Source: Tricholoma matsutake
Lineage: Eukaryota; Basidiomycota; Agaricomycetes; Agaricales; Tricholomataceae
DNA: 64,000 bases
Assembly: GCA_026075535.2 (NCBI GenBank)
Contig: AP026549.1
Coordinates: 744,001-808,000, forward strand
Direction of reading: 5' to 3'
Position numbers and translations under genes: made by a program. Positions 1 to 10,475 of this stretch are shown here, piece by piece. Below the pieces are notes generated by a model, which did not search any database, was not told the DNA's origin, and worked only from the letters and a program-made list of their open reading frames with translations. Each line of letters begins with the position of its first letter. Position 1 is the first letter of the stretch.

Positions 1-1
1 C

Positions 2-456
2 AACCTCATCCTGAATCTCATTCCAGGAACCTCGGACTGCTATTCCCATACAAGGTCATTGAATCGAGTTTGGATTATATTGCAAGTGCCCGGAAGGATT
101 GACCAGTGAAAGGTTGAAGCTGGTGAAGTTTTCCTTGTTTTCATTTGCGTGTTCCGTTCTGATTGCTGAGGAAAGCGGGCACTACTTGATATTTGGTATG
201 ATCCTCCTGACATCCAGCCTTGTCCTCTCAAGCTGTACATTTTATGATGTCTACTTGGAGTCCAGCCACCCAATCTCGTTATATTATGCCTTCACCATCG
301 AGGAGGACACATGAATGGGGTTCCAAGTGCCGTCAGTGGTTGGCAGTGGCCACAAACTCAGTTAAATTGCACCAACCTTTTATGGCGAGCAAATTTTCTG
401 GTATCGGTGGACAGTCTCTTGCGCTGCATACCGATTGTATTAGTTGTAATGTCATT
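2..456 (+). pseudogene. Decayed reading frame, function unknown
   Basis: One frame (frame 2) stays readable over about 150 codons and is broken only by three TGA codons, at 107, 167 and 245. The translation has protein-like composition (for example RGGHMNGVPSAVSGWQWPQT near 296-355). I do not recognise the family. The TGA-only stops match the decay pattern of the transposon genes elsewhere in the window, so this is probably an old mobile-element or repeated gene. It runs off the left edge and is ended on the right by simple repeats and TIR copy 1. Confidence 0.45.
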
Positions 457-565
457 CCTTTTCAACCTTCTAATCCTTTTCAGCCTTCCATCTTCTTCAA
501 TCTTCCCATCCTGTTCAATCTTCCCATTCTGTTCAACCTTATTTTCCCTCTCCCATATCACCAAG
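450..565 (+). repeat. Pyrimidine-rich short tandem repeats
   Basis: Imperfect 15-20 bp units of the type TTCAATCTTCCCATC and TTCAACCTTCTAATCC are repeated four to six times. The stretch lies between the decayed reading frame and the left end of TIR copy 1. No coding role is apparent. Confidence 0.6.
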
Positions 566-900
566 AATTTGAACCAACCGAGGTCTTTACACTCCCCCCC
601 GTATTCCTATAGGAATCCAATGATTCTGATGATTCTGATCGGACTCTGATTGGAATCCAACCATATTCCGATGTCATTTTCACCAGCCAAATTGACATGA
701 AATGGCACATTTAGTCCTAGTCCAGTCCGATGTAGTCCTATCAGAGTCCGATCAGACTATTGGAATTTCCTAGGAATTTCCGATCATAGAAATCACATAG
801 GAGTAGTCCAAAGTTATGCTAAGACATCAGACAACATAGGATTCCAATAGGAATGAAAGCAGCCTTGCTTAGTAATATAGTATGAAAAATTAAATACACA

Positions 901-975
901 GACAAGAATTGAACACTTGACTACAGAAGATTATGTAAGTGTAAACCAACAACAATACCATTAGGCTAGACAATC
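901..975 (-). other. tRNA-like pol III module, left, copy 1
   Basis: On the minus strand an A-box-like TAGCCTAATGG is followed by a B-box-like GTGTTCAATTC about 50 nt on. The module points toward the GAGGTC terminus. It lacks a convincing acceptor stem, so it is read as a SINE-like promoter and not a tRNA gene. Confidence 0.6.
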
Positions 976-1219
976 ATTACAGGTAAGTAATCATACTGCA
1001 CTACATACCATTCCCATGGGTGTGACGACAAAGCACATAGCCGCATCATCACACCTGCCAGCTCATCAACTCCCACCACCACCACCAATGCAGACAAGCA
1101 TGCCACCTCCATCCCCCCCACCTCAACCACCTCAACCCAGCAACTCCCACCACTCCCACTTCACCCCCATCTCTAGACGAGCCCCCAAGACCAGAAATGA
1201 CTGGTTTTGATGCCGAACG

Positions 1220-1318
1220 ACACCCAAACGATGCAATCGTCATTTGGGCTGTAGTAAGTTTTTTTTTTCATTCGTTTTTTACTTTTGTAAACTAACTAAT
1301 TCATTTTTTTGTTTCTAG
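1220..1318 (+). other. Hairpin plus intron-like cassette, copy 1
   Basis: A stem (CCCAAACGATG / CGTCATTTGGG) at about 1223-1248 is followed directly by GTAAGT (from 1254), a T-rich tract, the branch-like sequence CTAACTAAT and TTTCTAG ending at 1318. The 65-nt length fits fungal introns. It is the same cassette that is tandemly repeated in copies 2-4. Confidence 0.7.
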
Positions 1319-1520
1319 GTTCTAATCTACATGAGTAACGACGGACTGACATGAGCCAAACACACACCCAACGACGCCCCTGGCAACCCCCTCCTCCCTG
1401 TCAAAATGGGGTTAGGGTTTAGAGCAACACCAGGAGACCCCAGAAGGGGAATACCTGCCCAGTAAGCACCACCCGACCCCTCCCCTCAAGCCATGTCACT
1501 GACAAACCAACAATGCACCC

Positions 1521-2025
1521 ACCCCATGCCTACAAGCTGCTGCTCATAGGGTGGTTCATGGGTGCAGATGACGAGGGGGATGAACGACAAGGGTGACAAA
1601 ATGACAAGGGGAAAGGGAAACAATGACCAGAAGGGGCGACGATGGACAAATGCCGCCACCAACATACGACACACCACCCACCACCAGCCTCGTGAGCAAC
1701 TGCTCATGGGGTGGACGGTGGGTGGAACGATGAGGGAGGGGAGACAAGGGAGGGGAGGAAAGCCATGGGGGAGGCAAGGTGAGGGAGGCGAGACACAACG
1801 GAGACGAGAGGGAGGGGAAACAACGGGACAGGGCTGACAAGACAGCCAACACAATGCACCACCATCCCCTCCCCCCCCGTTTTGCAGGGGGGTGGGTTTT
1901 TTTTTGTAGAATTTAAAATAGTATAATTAAATAGTATAATTAATTCTCCCCCTCACGTTTGCATGGGGTTTTTTTTTGAAATCTATATTAGTTATCTACT
2001 CCCTCGCGAAGATGTGAGGGCTCAA
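1521..2025 (+). other. GC-clamped hairpin array, copy 1
   Basis: Successive inverted repeats include CCTACAAGC/GCTCATAGGGTGG near 1527-1553, GTGAGCA/TGCTCATGGGG near 1692, CCCCCCC/GGGGGGTGGG near 1870-1897, CCCCTCACG/CATGGGG before a T9 run near 1945-1975, and CCCTCGC/GTGAGGG near 2002. The region is purine/pyrimidine skewed and non-coding. Confidence 0.6.
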
Positions 2026-2118
2026 CAATTTTTTTTCGAGCTCTTGTGAGAGAGGTTAAAAATAAATGAACTAATCCTAAGTGCTTTAAATGGACTTTAT
2101 ATTACATATTTATTAATG

Positions 2119-2200
2119 CTCCTGTGGCTCAACTGGTTGAGCACTTGTTTGGTAGTCATGTCACTTATATCCCAAGGTCTAGAGTACAATTCCTGCTCTG
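2119..2200 (+). other. tRNA-like pol III module, right, copy 1
   Basis: A-box TGGCTCAACTGG (about 2125-2136) and a B-box-like AGAGTACAATTCC (about 2181-2193) are correctly ordered and spaced. The module points toward the right terminus and shows clear similarity to the equivalent modules of copies 2-5. Confidence 0.7.
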
Positions 2201-2434
2201 CCCATTTATTTTGTAAGCACTTTCATCAAGTTAAGTCTTCCGAAATGGTGTGGTATTCCGACTACTACCTGTTGGAATTGCATAGGACTTTACTCAGAAT
2301 TTACTAGGAATTTCTTGGAAATAAAAGTACATGGTCATCAAGATACATTCCAATTGGATTCCTATCAGACTCCTAGGACTGGTGTCGGACTCCTAGGACT
2401 CCAATAGGAATATGGGGGGGAGTGCAAAGTTTAC

Positions 2435-3589
2435 AACCAACCCATCCTCAATTTGCCGCTTCCCCATCCTCGCTTATATGTTCTAGACAGCATCTTTTTT
2501 TACCTAACTGAGCATTCCTGATATTGTCGAGATGTGGAGGACAGCATTGCATGACAACCAGGAAAGGTTTGCTGACTTTGCTCTTCAAGGGCTTGTGTAA
2601 GTCTCTCCCATCTTCTTTTGCTGATTGCAAAGGGCTTGAATGTTATGCATCCGTGTTGACCCAACTATACAGCTCGATCAGTGCTCCTCTCCGGCAGCCG
2701 CTGTACCTTTTTCTCAACCATATATCGATTGTGTGGGAAGGGGAGGAAATCTGGTCAATTGTGATGAAATGGAAGCATGGCATGAGATCTGGCATTAGGT
2801 GTGTATCACCTCGATGTACACACCCTAGACTGTAAGCCATGAATGTTTGACTGCAATTGACCACAACATTCTCATCGGCCTAGGGATATCATTTAAATCC
2901 GGACACTTGACTGCTGATGATGTACTTGATAAATCACCTTTCGGATAAAGCCCAAAGAGTATCTCAAGCAGTTATCCAGCCAAGTTTGCTAAAACTCGGA
3001 AAGAAAAACCTTCGGATTGTGCGTTTTCCTTCCTCTTCTCTTGGTCAGACATCTTACTGATGCGCATTATACTTTCAAAAGAATTTGTAGTCAACAGTTG
3101 AGGAACAGCCATCTGGATGATCGCACTTCCTCCAATTTCCTATGATGCATGAACCAGCGACAAGTGCACACTCTCTTGAGCAACTTAAATACTTCGAAGC
3201 TTGACAAATGCCTTTCTTTGTCTTGCCCACTTGATGCTGTCAAGCACCTTCGCAGTGGGGCACTGGGTAACCCGCTAGCCACAACCTGAGGAACTTTTCC
3301 TTCTCTCAAGTATATTGTCCACGGAAGCACTCGTAAAATGATGCTACAGATCGCGTTCGAGGGCAAATGTCATGCCTAATTTAGAATTAAGTGCACTAAC
3401 AGCAGGCAAGTAGACTAATGACATTGCCGGTGACAAATGCAGGAAGATTCAGAATTACCACTCTACAAGTCAAGGATCCGGTAACAAAAGAAATTATCTG
3501 AGAAGCTACTAACAATGAAAGCAAGTGAAAACTGTTCTACAAAACTTTCTTCCCACCACCGAATCCAGCAACCACAACAGTTCCACAGG
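2435..3589 (+). other. No recognisable gene; possible LINE 5' region
   Basis: Short open frames exist (for example 2524-2835, with a readable patch MWRTALHDNQERFADFALQG in an overlapping frame) but none is recognised or long. The stretch lies between TIR copy 1 and the first readable LINE RT sequence. It may hold the decayed host locus of copy 1 and the LINE 5' part. Confidence 0.35.
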
Positions 3590-5014
3590 ATTTTCAATAC
3601 CCACCACCGGGATGGACCTTTACTAATGTCACAGATGAACAGATACGTCGAGCAATGAAGCCATCCAAAGCCACAAGAAAGGACACAGTACCAAACTGTG
3701 TATTCATCCAGGCGAGAGAAGACCTTGTTCCACATCTAGGACCTCTCTTCCAAGCCATGAATGCGCTAAAGTATTACCCACAGGAATGGTCTATTACTGA
3801 AATGCTCATACTGAAGAAGCCAGGAAAGCCCGACTACACGTCCCCATCAGCATGGTGACCCATAGTCCTCTCAGATGGTATGGCATGACTACTGAATAGC
3901 TGTCCAGCAGAAGACATAGTCACCACGGGTGAACATTACAATATCCTACCAGCAAACCACTTTGGCGCAAGGCCCGGACATACTACAATGGACTCGGTAC
4001 GCATGCTAACAAAGATTGTCAAAGATGCATGGAGAAAAGGTCAGGTTGCATCCGTCTTATTCCTTGACGTTAAGGGTGTATTCCCCAGCATAAATATACT
4101 GAATGGATGAACGATGATTAGGAAACTGCAAAACCTCACTCTCTTTTGATGACTATCAAACAGCATTCTTCCCAGTAATAAACGGTTTGGACCAAGGCGA
4201 TCCTTTTTCTGGCATATGTTACCTCTTATATAACGCTGACCTATTGAAAATACCAATTCTCAGATTAGGCGAATGGGTGCTACTCATCGCCAATGACACA
4301 GTTGTTATCGTGATTGGCAAGGACTTTCTAGAGTTACACAAAAAACTAAGGGACATCATGACATGCTTGGAAGGAATCTTTGCATGGGCCAAGGATCACA
4401 ACTGCGAATTCAGTATCGAAAAATTCCAGCTGCTTGACATCTCGAAAAGAACAGTCCCACATGCCTTTAATCCCAGAAAATGAGTCCCTATACCTCGGCA
4501 AGCTTTAATCCTAAGTAATGTTCAAATCCCATCAAAAGATACAGCCAAATTCCTCAGGGTAATTGTTGACAACAAAATGAGCTGGAAAGGACAATGTGCA
4601 GTGGCTCTCACAAAACCACAAGACTGGATCATACAGTTCAGCAGATTGGCCCGCGCATCAAAGGGAGTAACAGCGAGAGACATGTTCGACAACTCTATCT
4701 TTCCATTGCAGTACCTTGTATGCTATATGCAGCTGACATCTTCTTAACACCACAGCGAAGAACAAATGCAGAACCAAAAAATGGAAAGTCAGGTCAAGCC
4801 ATCATCACCAGGCTGGCAACGATTCAACGACGAGCAGCGATCATGATCACAGGTGCGATGAAAACCACAGCTACTGACATTTTAGATGTAATGGCAAACC
4901 TACTACCCTTCCACTTTCTGGTGGAAAAGGTTCGACAACGAGCAGCACTACACTTAGTGACACTTCCCCAATGCACTCGCTACACAAACCAGTCATGAAT
5001 GCGGCCAACCGACA
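3590..5014 (+). pseudogene. LINE reverse transcriptase, decayed (LINE copy 1, 5' part)
   Basis: Non-LTR retrotransposon RT with several frameshifts and stops. Readable blocks in order are an N-terminal RT block with AMKPSKATRKDTVPNC (3653 on), YYPQEWSITEMLILKKPGKP (about 3773-3832), FLDVKGVFPSIN (about 4061-4096), the QGDPFSG motif (about 4195) and LLIANDTVV, where most relatives have FVDD. TGA replaces Arg at 3856 (SAW-stop-PIV) and in GMA-stop-LLN. The frame runs on to an HKPVMNAANRQ-like block at 4983-5014, where TIR copy 2 interrupts. After removing copy 2 and one target repeat, translation continues into the RNase H part at 7279 and beyond. The element is inactive. Confidence 0.85.
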
Positions 5015-5275
5015 GTATGTTACAGTCCCCCACCTGTCCTAGTGGACTCCGACTGGACTGACTGGAGTCCACTGGAGTCTCAGTGGAGTCCGAGTGGAGT
5101 CCAATTGAACTACACTAAGTCATGTAGAGTTCAATTGCCCATTGGAGTCCAAGTGGAGTCCAAGTGGAGTCCAAGTGGAATGCATTTCAACCAAATGATA
5201 AGTCAATTAGATATGAGCTCAAAGGACTTCGGAGTTGGTGAATTTCATAAAGTACCCACAAAATAAATTTGCGTA

Positions 5276-5360
5276 CTGCAAGAATTGAACTCAAGACCTC
5301 ACCATAAGGAATCACATGACAAACCAAACAAGTGTGCTCAACCACTTGAGCCACAGGAGA
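5276..5360 (-). other. tRNA-like pol III module, left, copy 2
   Basis: On the minus strand the A-box TGGCTCAAGTGGTTGAGCAC and B-box GAGTTCAATTC are about 50 nt apart. The module points outward to the left terminus and is followed by T-rich TTTATTTTG, a possible pol III stop. Confidence 0.75.
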
Positions 5361-5454
5361 TTTATTAGGGTTCAATATAAGGTTTACTTATGACTCAACT
5401 TTTCATATTCTTCAAGGAGGCATTTTTCAAACAATTAAGATCAAAAAATTTTGA

Positions 5455-6230
5455 TTAGCCACATCCCTCGTGTAGGACACAAGGGAGTGGGTATAATATA
5501 ATAATAAACAAAAAAAAACCCCTCTTGCATCTTGTGAGAGGGGGGGGATTATTACTATGTACATAAAAAACTAAACCCCTCACGTTTGGTGCGAGGGGGG
5601 ATTTGTAAGTACTACAATATATATACCCCTCACATTCGGTGCGAGGGAGGGGCAGAGATAAATTAAAAATAATAAAGACCCCTCCCCATGCAAAATGCAG
5701 GGGAGGGGGGGTTGGGGGATGCAGTCTGGGGTGGGTGTGGTCACCCACCCCTCCTCGCATGCGTCCATTGCCATAGCAAGCCGCACCCATCATCCACCCT
5801 ACGAGCAGAGGCTCGTAGGTATGGGGATGGGTGCCATGATTGTTGTAACCCTGGTGTACCCGCCATCCACCCGACAAGCAGGTGCTCGTCGGCATGGGGT
5901 GGGTGTGTTGTCAGTTTTGTGGGTCTCCTAGTTTGGAGGGGTTGGGGGGAATGGTCAGTGATGTGGCATGCAAGGGAGGGGGTAGGTGGGTGCTTACCAG
6001 GTGGGTATCCTGCTCCGCAGGTCTCCCGGTACCCCCCTGCTGTCTCCTATCCTTTATCGACACCCTCACATCCCATTTGGATGGGGAGGAGGGGGCTGGC
6101 ATGGGTGTCGTTGGGTCTGGGTTGTTCTGGGTCCTGGTGCTGGTAGGCAGCATCATCATTGTCATCATCGACTGCACACACTCACAATCCACCCTACGAG
6201 CAGAGGCTCATAGGCGTGGGGTGGGTGTGT
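5455..6230 (-). other. GC-clamped hairpin array, copy 2
   Basis: Consecutive hairpins include CCCTCGTG/CACAAGGG (5464-5485), CCCCTC/GAGAGGGG (about 5519-5546), CCCCTCACG/GTGCGAGGGG (about 5576-5600), CCCCTCAC/GTGCGAGGG (about 5627-5648), and larger CACCCTACGAGC/GCTCGTAGG-type hairpins near 5800, 5870 and 6195. Several are followed by runs of T or A. Confidence 0.7.
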
Positions 6231-6252
6231 TGGCTTGTTTGCTGGTGGTGCT

Positions 6253-6690
6253 GTCGTTACTAGTAGATTATAACCTAGAAAACTCAAAAAACGAGTTAGT
6301 TAGTTGATAAAAACAAAAACAAAACAAAAAAAACTTATGTAGGGCCCAAACGACGCGGTCTGCATCGTTTGGGCCTGCGTTGGCTCGTTTGTGGGTGGTG
6401 GTGTCGTTACTAGTAGATTATAACCTAGAAAACTAAAAAAACGAGTTAGTTAGTTTATAAAAACAAAAACCAAATGAAAAAAACTTACGTAGGGCCCAAA
6501 CGACGTGATCTGCATCGTTTGGGCCCACGTTGGCTCGTTTGCAAGTGGTGGCATCGTTGCCAGTAGATTATAACCTAGAAAACTAAAAAAACAGGTTAGT
6601 TAGTTTATAAAAACAAAAAGCAAATGAAAAAAAAACTTATGTAGGGCCCAAATGACACGATCTGTGTTGTTTGGGCCCGCATTCCATCCA
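6253..6690 (-). repeat. Three tandem hairpin-intron cassettes, copy 2
   Basis: Three units of about 150 bp. On the minus strand each has a GGGCCCAAACGA/TCGTTTGGGCC-type stem, then ATAAGT or GTAAGT, a T-rich tract, CTAACTAAC and CTAG. Intron-like spans are 6275-6338, 6425-6488 (canonical GTAAGT) and 6575-6640. The exon-like part between introns is about 86 nt. Confidence 0.75.
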
Positions 6691-6920
6691 TTTGGCTTGT
6701 TTGCGGGTGGTGGTGATGGCAGATTGGGCGTGGGAGTGGTGGCAGTGGGTGTCCATGCAGTGGTGGTGGTGGTAGAGAGAGGAGGGAAGGAGGTGGCATC
6801 GAGGGTGGTGGTGGTGGTGGTGGTGAGTGATGAGCTGGCACATTTGATGATGCAGCAATATGCTTTGTCATACACAGCCACACCACAGTACCTAATGCAA
6901 GTAGATGATGCCTCACACAA

Positions 6921-7000
6921 GGTACTGTGGTGTAATGGTTATATTGTGCATCATGATTGATTACATAAGCAACCTACAGAGATCTGGGTTCAATTCCTTT
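6921..7000 (+). other. tRNA-like pol III module, right, copy 2
   Basis: A-box TGGTGTAATGGTTATATTG and B-box GGGTTCAATTCC (6987-6998), followed by TTTT and, 12 nt on, TTTTT, which look like pol III stops. The module points outward to the right terminus. Confidence 0.75.
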
Positions 7001-7278
7001 TCTTACACACTTTTTCAGCAGAATCCGACTGGACTCCACTCAGAATCTGACTGGACTCCAACTGGACTCCAACTGGACCAGTCTGAGTGGAATCCGGTGT
7101 TTGAGTGGATTCCACTCGGAGTCCAGTCGGACTGGACTGGGACTGGACTGGCAACTTTGCAGGCAGTTGGCTGGTGAACAGTCCTGGTGGACTCCAGTCG
7201 GACTCCAGTCAGTCCGGTCAGACTCCAGTTGGAGTCCGACGGGAAAGGTGGGGGAGTCTAAAGACCTCCCAACTGACT

Positions 7279-8413
7279 AGTCAAACGCCACCCAACTCCA
7301 CTACACAATCTCATGTGCACCTACAACATCAAACCACAGCTAATCGAGACTGTCAAAACTGTATGACAAATTACAAGCTGGACAATGAAAGTCAAAGTAC
7401 ACATCCCGAACAACATAGACAAGGCCATCCAAGACATACAACATGACAACTCAGACATGAAGGTATACACCGATGGATCAGGAATGCAAGGAAAAATTGG
7501 AGCTGCAGCAGTACTATATCACAACAGGAGGATGAAGATGAACATGCAATACAAGCTAGGAATCCAAGAACATCACGCAGTGTATGAAGGAGAAGGCGTA
7601 GGAGCAGTATTGAGAGCCAAACTCATATCCCTGGAGCAGGGAGTACAGTCGGCTACCTTTTGCATCCATAGTCAAGCCGTCATTAAAGCCACCCAACTGA
7701 CCAAACCAAGCCCAGGACATTACATTTTTGACACATTCCATGGAACCCTAGACACACTGGGGAAAAAACATCCTGGAATATGGATCACAATTAGATGGAC
7801 ACCGGGACACAAAGGAATAGAAGGAAACGAACGGGCAGATGAAGAAGCAAAGAAAGCAATAACAGATGGAAGCAGCAACCAAGACGGACTCCCGCGACTT
7901 CTGAAGAAAACAATGCCCCAGAGCAAATCCGCAATGAAGTGGGCATATGGGGAGAAGCTCAAATGGCAAGCAGCACAAAAGATATGGCAGAAATCACCAC
8001 GACACGAGCGAATGAAGAAAATGGACCCAACCACCATATGCATGTCAAACAAATACCTCACCCTGATTGCAGCCCTGCCAAGGAAGGCTGCCAGCATCTT
8101 AACGCAGTTGAGAACAGGACACGCACCACTCACTAGGCATTTACATCACATAGGAAAAGCTGACTCACCAATATGGCCTGCATGCCTACAGCACGACGAA
8201 ACCATTGAACATCTCATGCTACATTGCCCTGCACACCATGCCGCTAGACAAATCTTATGCAATGAAACTGGAGGAAGGGATATCAACATCACAAAATTGC
8301 TAACAATGCCAAAAACCCTACGAGCACTAGTCCGCTTCATTGCCACAATGGGCCGATTCCACAGTACCTTTGGTGACATACCAAGATTGCAGGAAGAAAG
8401 GAGAAGAGGATGA
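7279..8413 (+). pseudogene. LINE RNase H domain and C-terminus (LINE copy 1, 3' part)
   Basis: The open part starts at Met 7385 (342 codons), but that Met is internal to the original LINE ORF, which was cut by TIR copy 2. RNase H signatures are YTDGSG (residues 28-33), a YEGEGVGAVL Glu block (67-76), and WTPGHKGIEGNERADEEAK with His and Asp. The third acidic position, expected in a DNQ or DSQ context, reads IHSQAV (His95), a probable catalytic loss. A C-terminal Cys/His cluster follows (WPAC, DETIEHLMLHC). The relatives are fungal LINEs that carry RNase H after RT. There are no frame breaks after 7385, so this part is well preserved compared with the RT. Confidence 0.85.
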
Positions 8414-8685
8414 GAAGGAGAATCAACCAGCCACCACATGCACTACAATATTCACGGTCCAAGCACCACTTATTCCACTTGGAGCCTGTCACCCCCTTGA
8501 TCAACATGTCTTTACTGTAATTCAAATCCTGCTGATGGAACTTCGGCAGCTCAAGCAACTGTCACAAGTGCACTCTGAGGTTTGCCATTGTCAAATTTGT
8601 TACATTCGATATTCTAGGCTTTTCTAGCTATTATTTTATACATTTATGGCCTTTGTAGAGGTGACTTGGCTGCAGACGCACAACA
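8414..8685 (+). other. LINE 3' tail and junction to a second LINE fragment
   Basis: AT-rich sequence after the RNase H stop, with no long poly-A. The second LINE fragment becomes readable at about 8686. The exact boundary is not visible. Confidence 0.4.
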
Positions 8686-9468
8686 TTATTGTTCGACGAC
8701 TATCAAACGGAACTATTCATAGTACTTAATGGTTTGGACCAAGGAGACCCGTTCTTGAGGATCTGTTACCTCCTGTATAATGCTGACATATTGAAGATCC
8801 CAGGTGCCAAAGATGGAGAATAGGCACTGCTCTTTGTGGACGATGTAGCACTGATCACCACTGGCAGAGATTTTTCAGAGACCCATGAGAAATTACGCAA
8901 CATCATGAACTGGAACAGGGGCATCTTTGAGTGGGCTGCCTTACACAACCACAAATTTGGCATAGAAAAGTTCCAGTTACTAGACATCATGACAAAACTA
9001 GTACCCAACCCGATCAACCCCAGGAAGAAGATCCCAACCCCATGAAGAGCACTAACCCTGGGCAACCAACGCATCCCCTTGAAAGAGACAGCAAGGTTCC
9101 TCGGCGTGACCATCAACAACAAGCTCAACTGGAAAGCACAATGCGCAGTGGCACTGGCCAGGGGTCAAGACTGGAGCATACCATTCAGCAGAATTGCACA
9201 GACAACCCGAGGCATCCACGCTAAGTTCTTCCGTCAATTATACACATAGATAGCTTTACCATGCATGCTATACACCACTGATATATGTCTTACCCCACAT
9301 CAGAATGTAGGCAAACAAACAAATGAGGGGAAAACAAAACCGGCAATCCTCTGCAAACTAGCATCCATTCAACACTGTGCAGCCATTCTGATCACAGGTG
9401 CCATGAGGACCACAGCTACGAATGCCGCAGACACTATGGCAAATCTGCTCCCTTTTCATCAACAATAA
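8686..9468 (+). pseudogene. Second LINE reverse transcriptase fragment
   Basis: RT palm homologous to LINE copy 1: NGLDQGDPF (about 8731), ALLFVDDVALI with an intact Asp-Asp pair (8826-8858), FGIEKFQLLDIM (8958-8993), ETARFLGVTINNKLNWKAQC (9088-9147) and ILITGAMRTTAT (9388-9423). Stops interrupt the frame after GAKDGE, after KIPTP and at LYT. Both ends are truncated and no RNase H follows. It is a related but distinct copy and the only RT in the window that keeps both catalytic Asp. Confidence 0.85.
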
Positions 9469-9489
9469 AACATTTTCATGACTGTTATT

Positions 9490-10400
9490 GGGAGTGGGAT
9501 CAACAATGGCAGCAGCAATGGCAGCAGAAGATTTTCACTCACATGTCAATGGCCATCAAACCATCAGGTGCAGTGTAGGCCATGAATGTCACAGACAGCA
9601 CCCCCATTTCTAGCCACTGCTGTTGTGCAGTCTCCTCCACACGCTTCACCAGGTTCTTCTCTGCTTGACTGTGCAACATCAATAACATAATTGGCAGCAG
9701 GCGCAGCCATGGCCACAGGGACAGGAATGGCCACGGGAATGGGTTAACAGACATTCACTTCATTTTCTCTGGATAACCTTCCCCCTCCATTTTCTCCTGC
9801 TCGGCCTCAAGCACTGCCTTTTCCTCTGCAGTCATGATTTCAAAAACCGTCTTGATGGCTGACAGTTGGTTCTGGAACCATCCAGGTGTACTTGTGGACA
9901 GATCCTCAACACCTAAGATATCTCTGATCTCTTTCCAAACTCGGTCCTGGTGTAAGCTCCAGATCACTTCTGATCGCTTCACTTTGAAGTTGTTTGACTT
10001 CCTTGAGGAGCCTTTCATCATTCACCAGTTGTTTGAAAGCCAGTTTGTTAGTTCCTGGTAATGTGATCAATAATACAACATTGAATGGGATGATAGCCCA
10101 CCTTGGCATGCATGCAACTCTCCTCTGGATCTATTGGGGTCATCTCAATTGATGCCCAGTAATTAAAGATGGTGGGTAGAATGTCAGTATTGAGTATTTG
10201 CAATCGGGCAGCTTTTGATTCCTGTGATCAGAATGCATCCTTATAAGGCTCAATGATCTTCTGCTCTTTGACTGTATAATGGCTCCCCTTCTGGTACTGT
10301 CTGTGTCCTGGGTTCTCTGATGGCTCAGGTGGCATTGGAGGGGATTGATGTGGAGGAAGGAATTGTCCTTGCTGTTGGCTTCACTTGTCATTTGGCATGA
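9490..10400 (-). pseudogene. Conserved basidiomycete ORF divergent from KDZ, broken
   Basis: Minus-strand blocks in order are HYTVKEQKIIEPYKDAF (about 10280), LQILNTDILPTIFNYWASIE (about 10200-10145), then in another frame VWKEIRDILGVEDLSTSTPG (about 9940-9880), MTAEEKAVLEAEQEKMEGEG, and KNLVKRVEETAQQQWLEMGV (about 9640-9590). The pattern resembles an uncharacterised protein recurrent in agaric genomes; I know no function. At least two frame changes and several stops break it. It is head-to-head with the KDZ gene, about 80 bp apart, so it may belong to the same mobile unit. Confidence 0.5.
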
Positions 10401-10475
10401 GGATCACACAAGGATAACATGAGGTCAATAGTACAATAAATAGCCCATCAACGCAGTTGATTTCCCCCAATCATC

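Larger units (their letters stand above)
580..2434 (+). mobile_element. TIR element copy 1 (dual tRNA-like family)
   Basis: The left end GAGGTCTTTACACTCCCCCC is mirrored on the right by GGGGGGAGTGCAAAGTTTAC. AACCAACC flanks both sides (572-579 and 2435-2442), an 8-bp exact core of a target duplication. Subterminal regions are packed with GGAATCC/GGACTC motifs. Inside are a minus-strand tRNA-like module on the left, one hairpin-plus-intron cassette, GC-rich hairpins and a plus-strand tRNA-like module on the right. There is no transposase ORF; the ORFs present are low-complexity or antisense shadows. This copy is diverged from copies 2, 3 and 5. Confidence 0.85.
5015..7268 (-). mobile_element. 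TIR element copy 2
   Basis: The left terminus is GTATGTTACAGTCCCCCACC; the right terminus, read inward on the minus strand, is GAGGTCTTTAGACTCCCCCA. Ten-bp target repeats CCAACCGACA (5005-5014) and CCAACTGACT (7269-7278) match at 8 of 10. It is inserted in a LINE between RT and RNase H. Subterminal arrays of ACTGGACTCC-type decamers lie inside each end. The internal layout from left is an outward tRNA-like module, hairpin array, three intron-like cassettes (minus strand), a GGT-rich tract and an outward tRNA-like module. There is no transposase. It is nearly identical in design and sequence to copies 3 and 5. Confidence 0.93.

Noticed and set aside
5040..5180. CRISPR-like or regulatory repeat array of GGAGTCC words
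   Set aside because: No regular spacers; eukaryotic transposon context; the words are subterminal repeats of a DNA transposon.
5276..5360. Genuine tRNA genes
   Set aside because: A and B boxes are present but no complete cloverleaf, acceptor stem or credible anticodon loop can be drawn; the ten modules are repeated parts of the TIR family.
5688..6307. ORFs of 70-150 codons through the hairpin arrays (also 15268-15840 and 49539-50281)
   Set aside because: They overlap the structured non-coding core, run on both strands and exist only because the sequence is GC-rich and stop-poor; copy-to-copy differences do not respect codons.
6600..6960. Pro/His/Thr- or Val/Gly-rich ORFs in several frames on both strands (also 14708-15031 and 50350-50746)
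   Set aside because: They arise from GGT/ACC trinucleotide tracts in the TIR elements; open in several frames at once with low complexity and no conserved start or family similarity.
8146..8439. Minus-strand ORFs opposite the LINE RNase H
   Set aside because: Antisense shadows of a domain with clear RNase H motifs on the plus strand.
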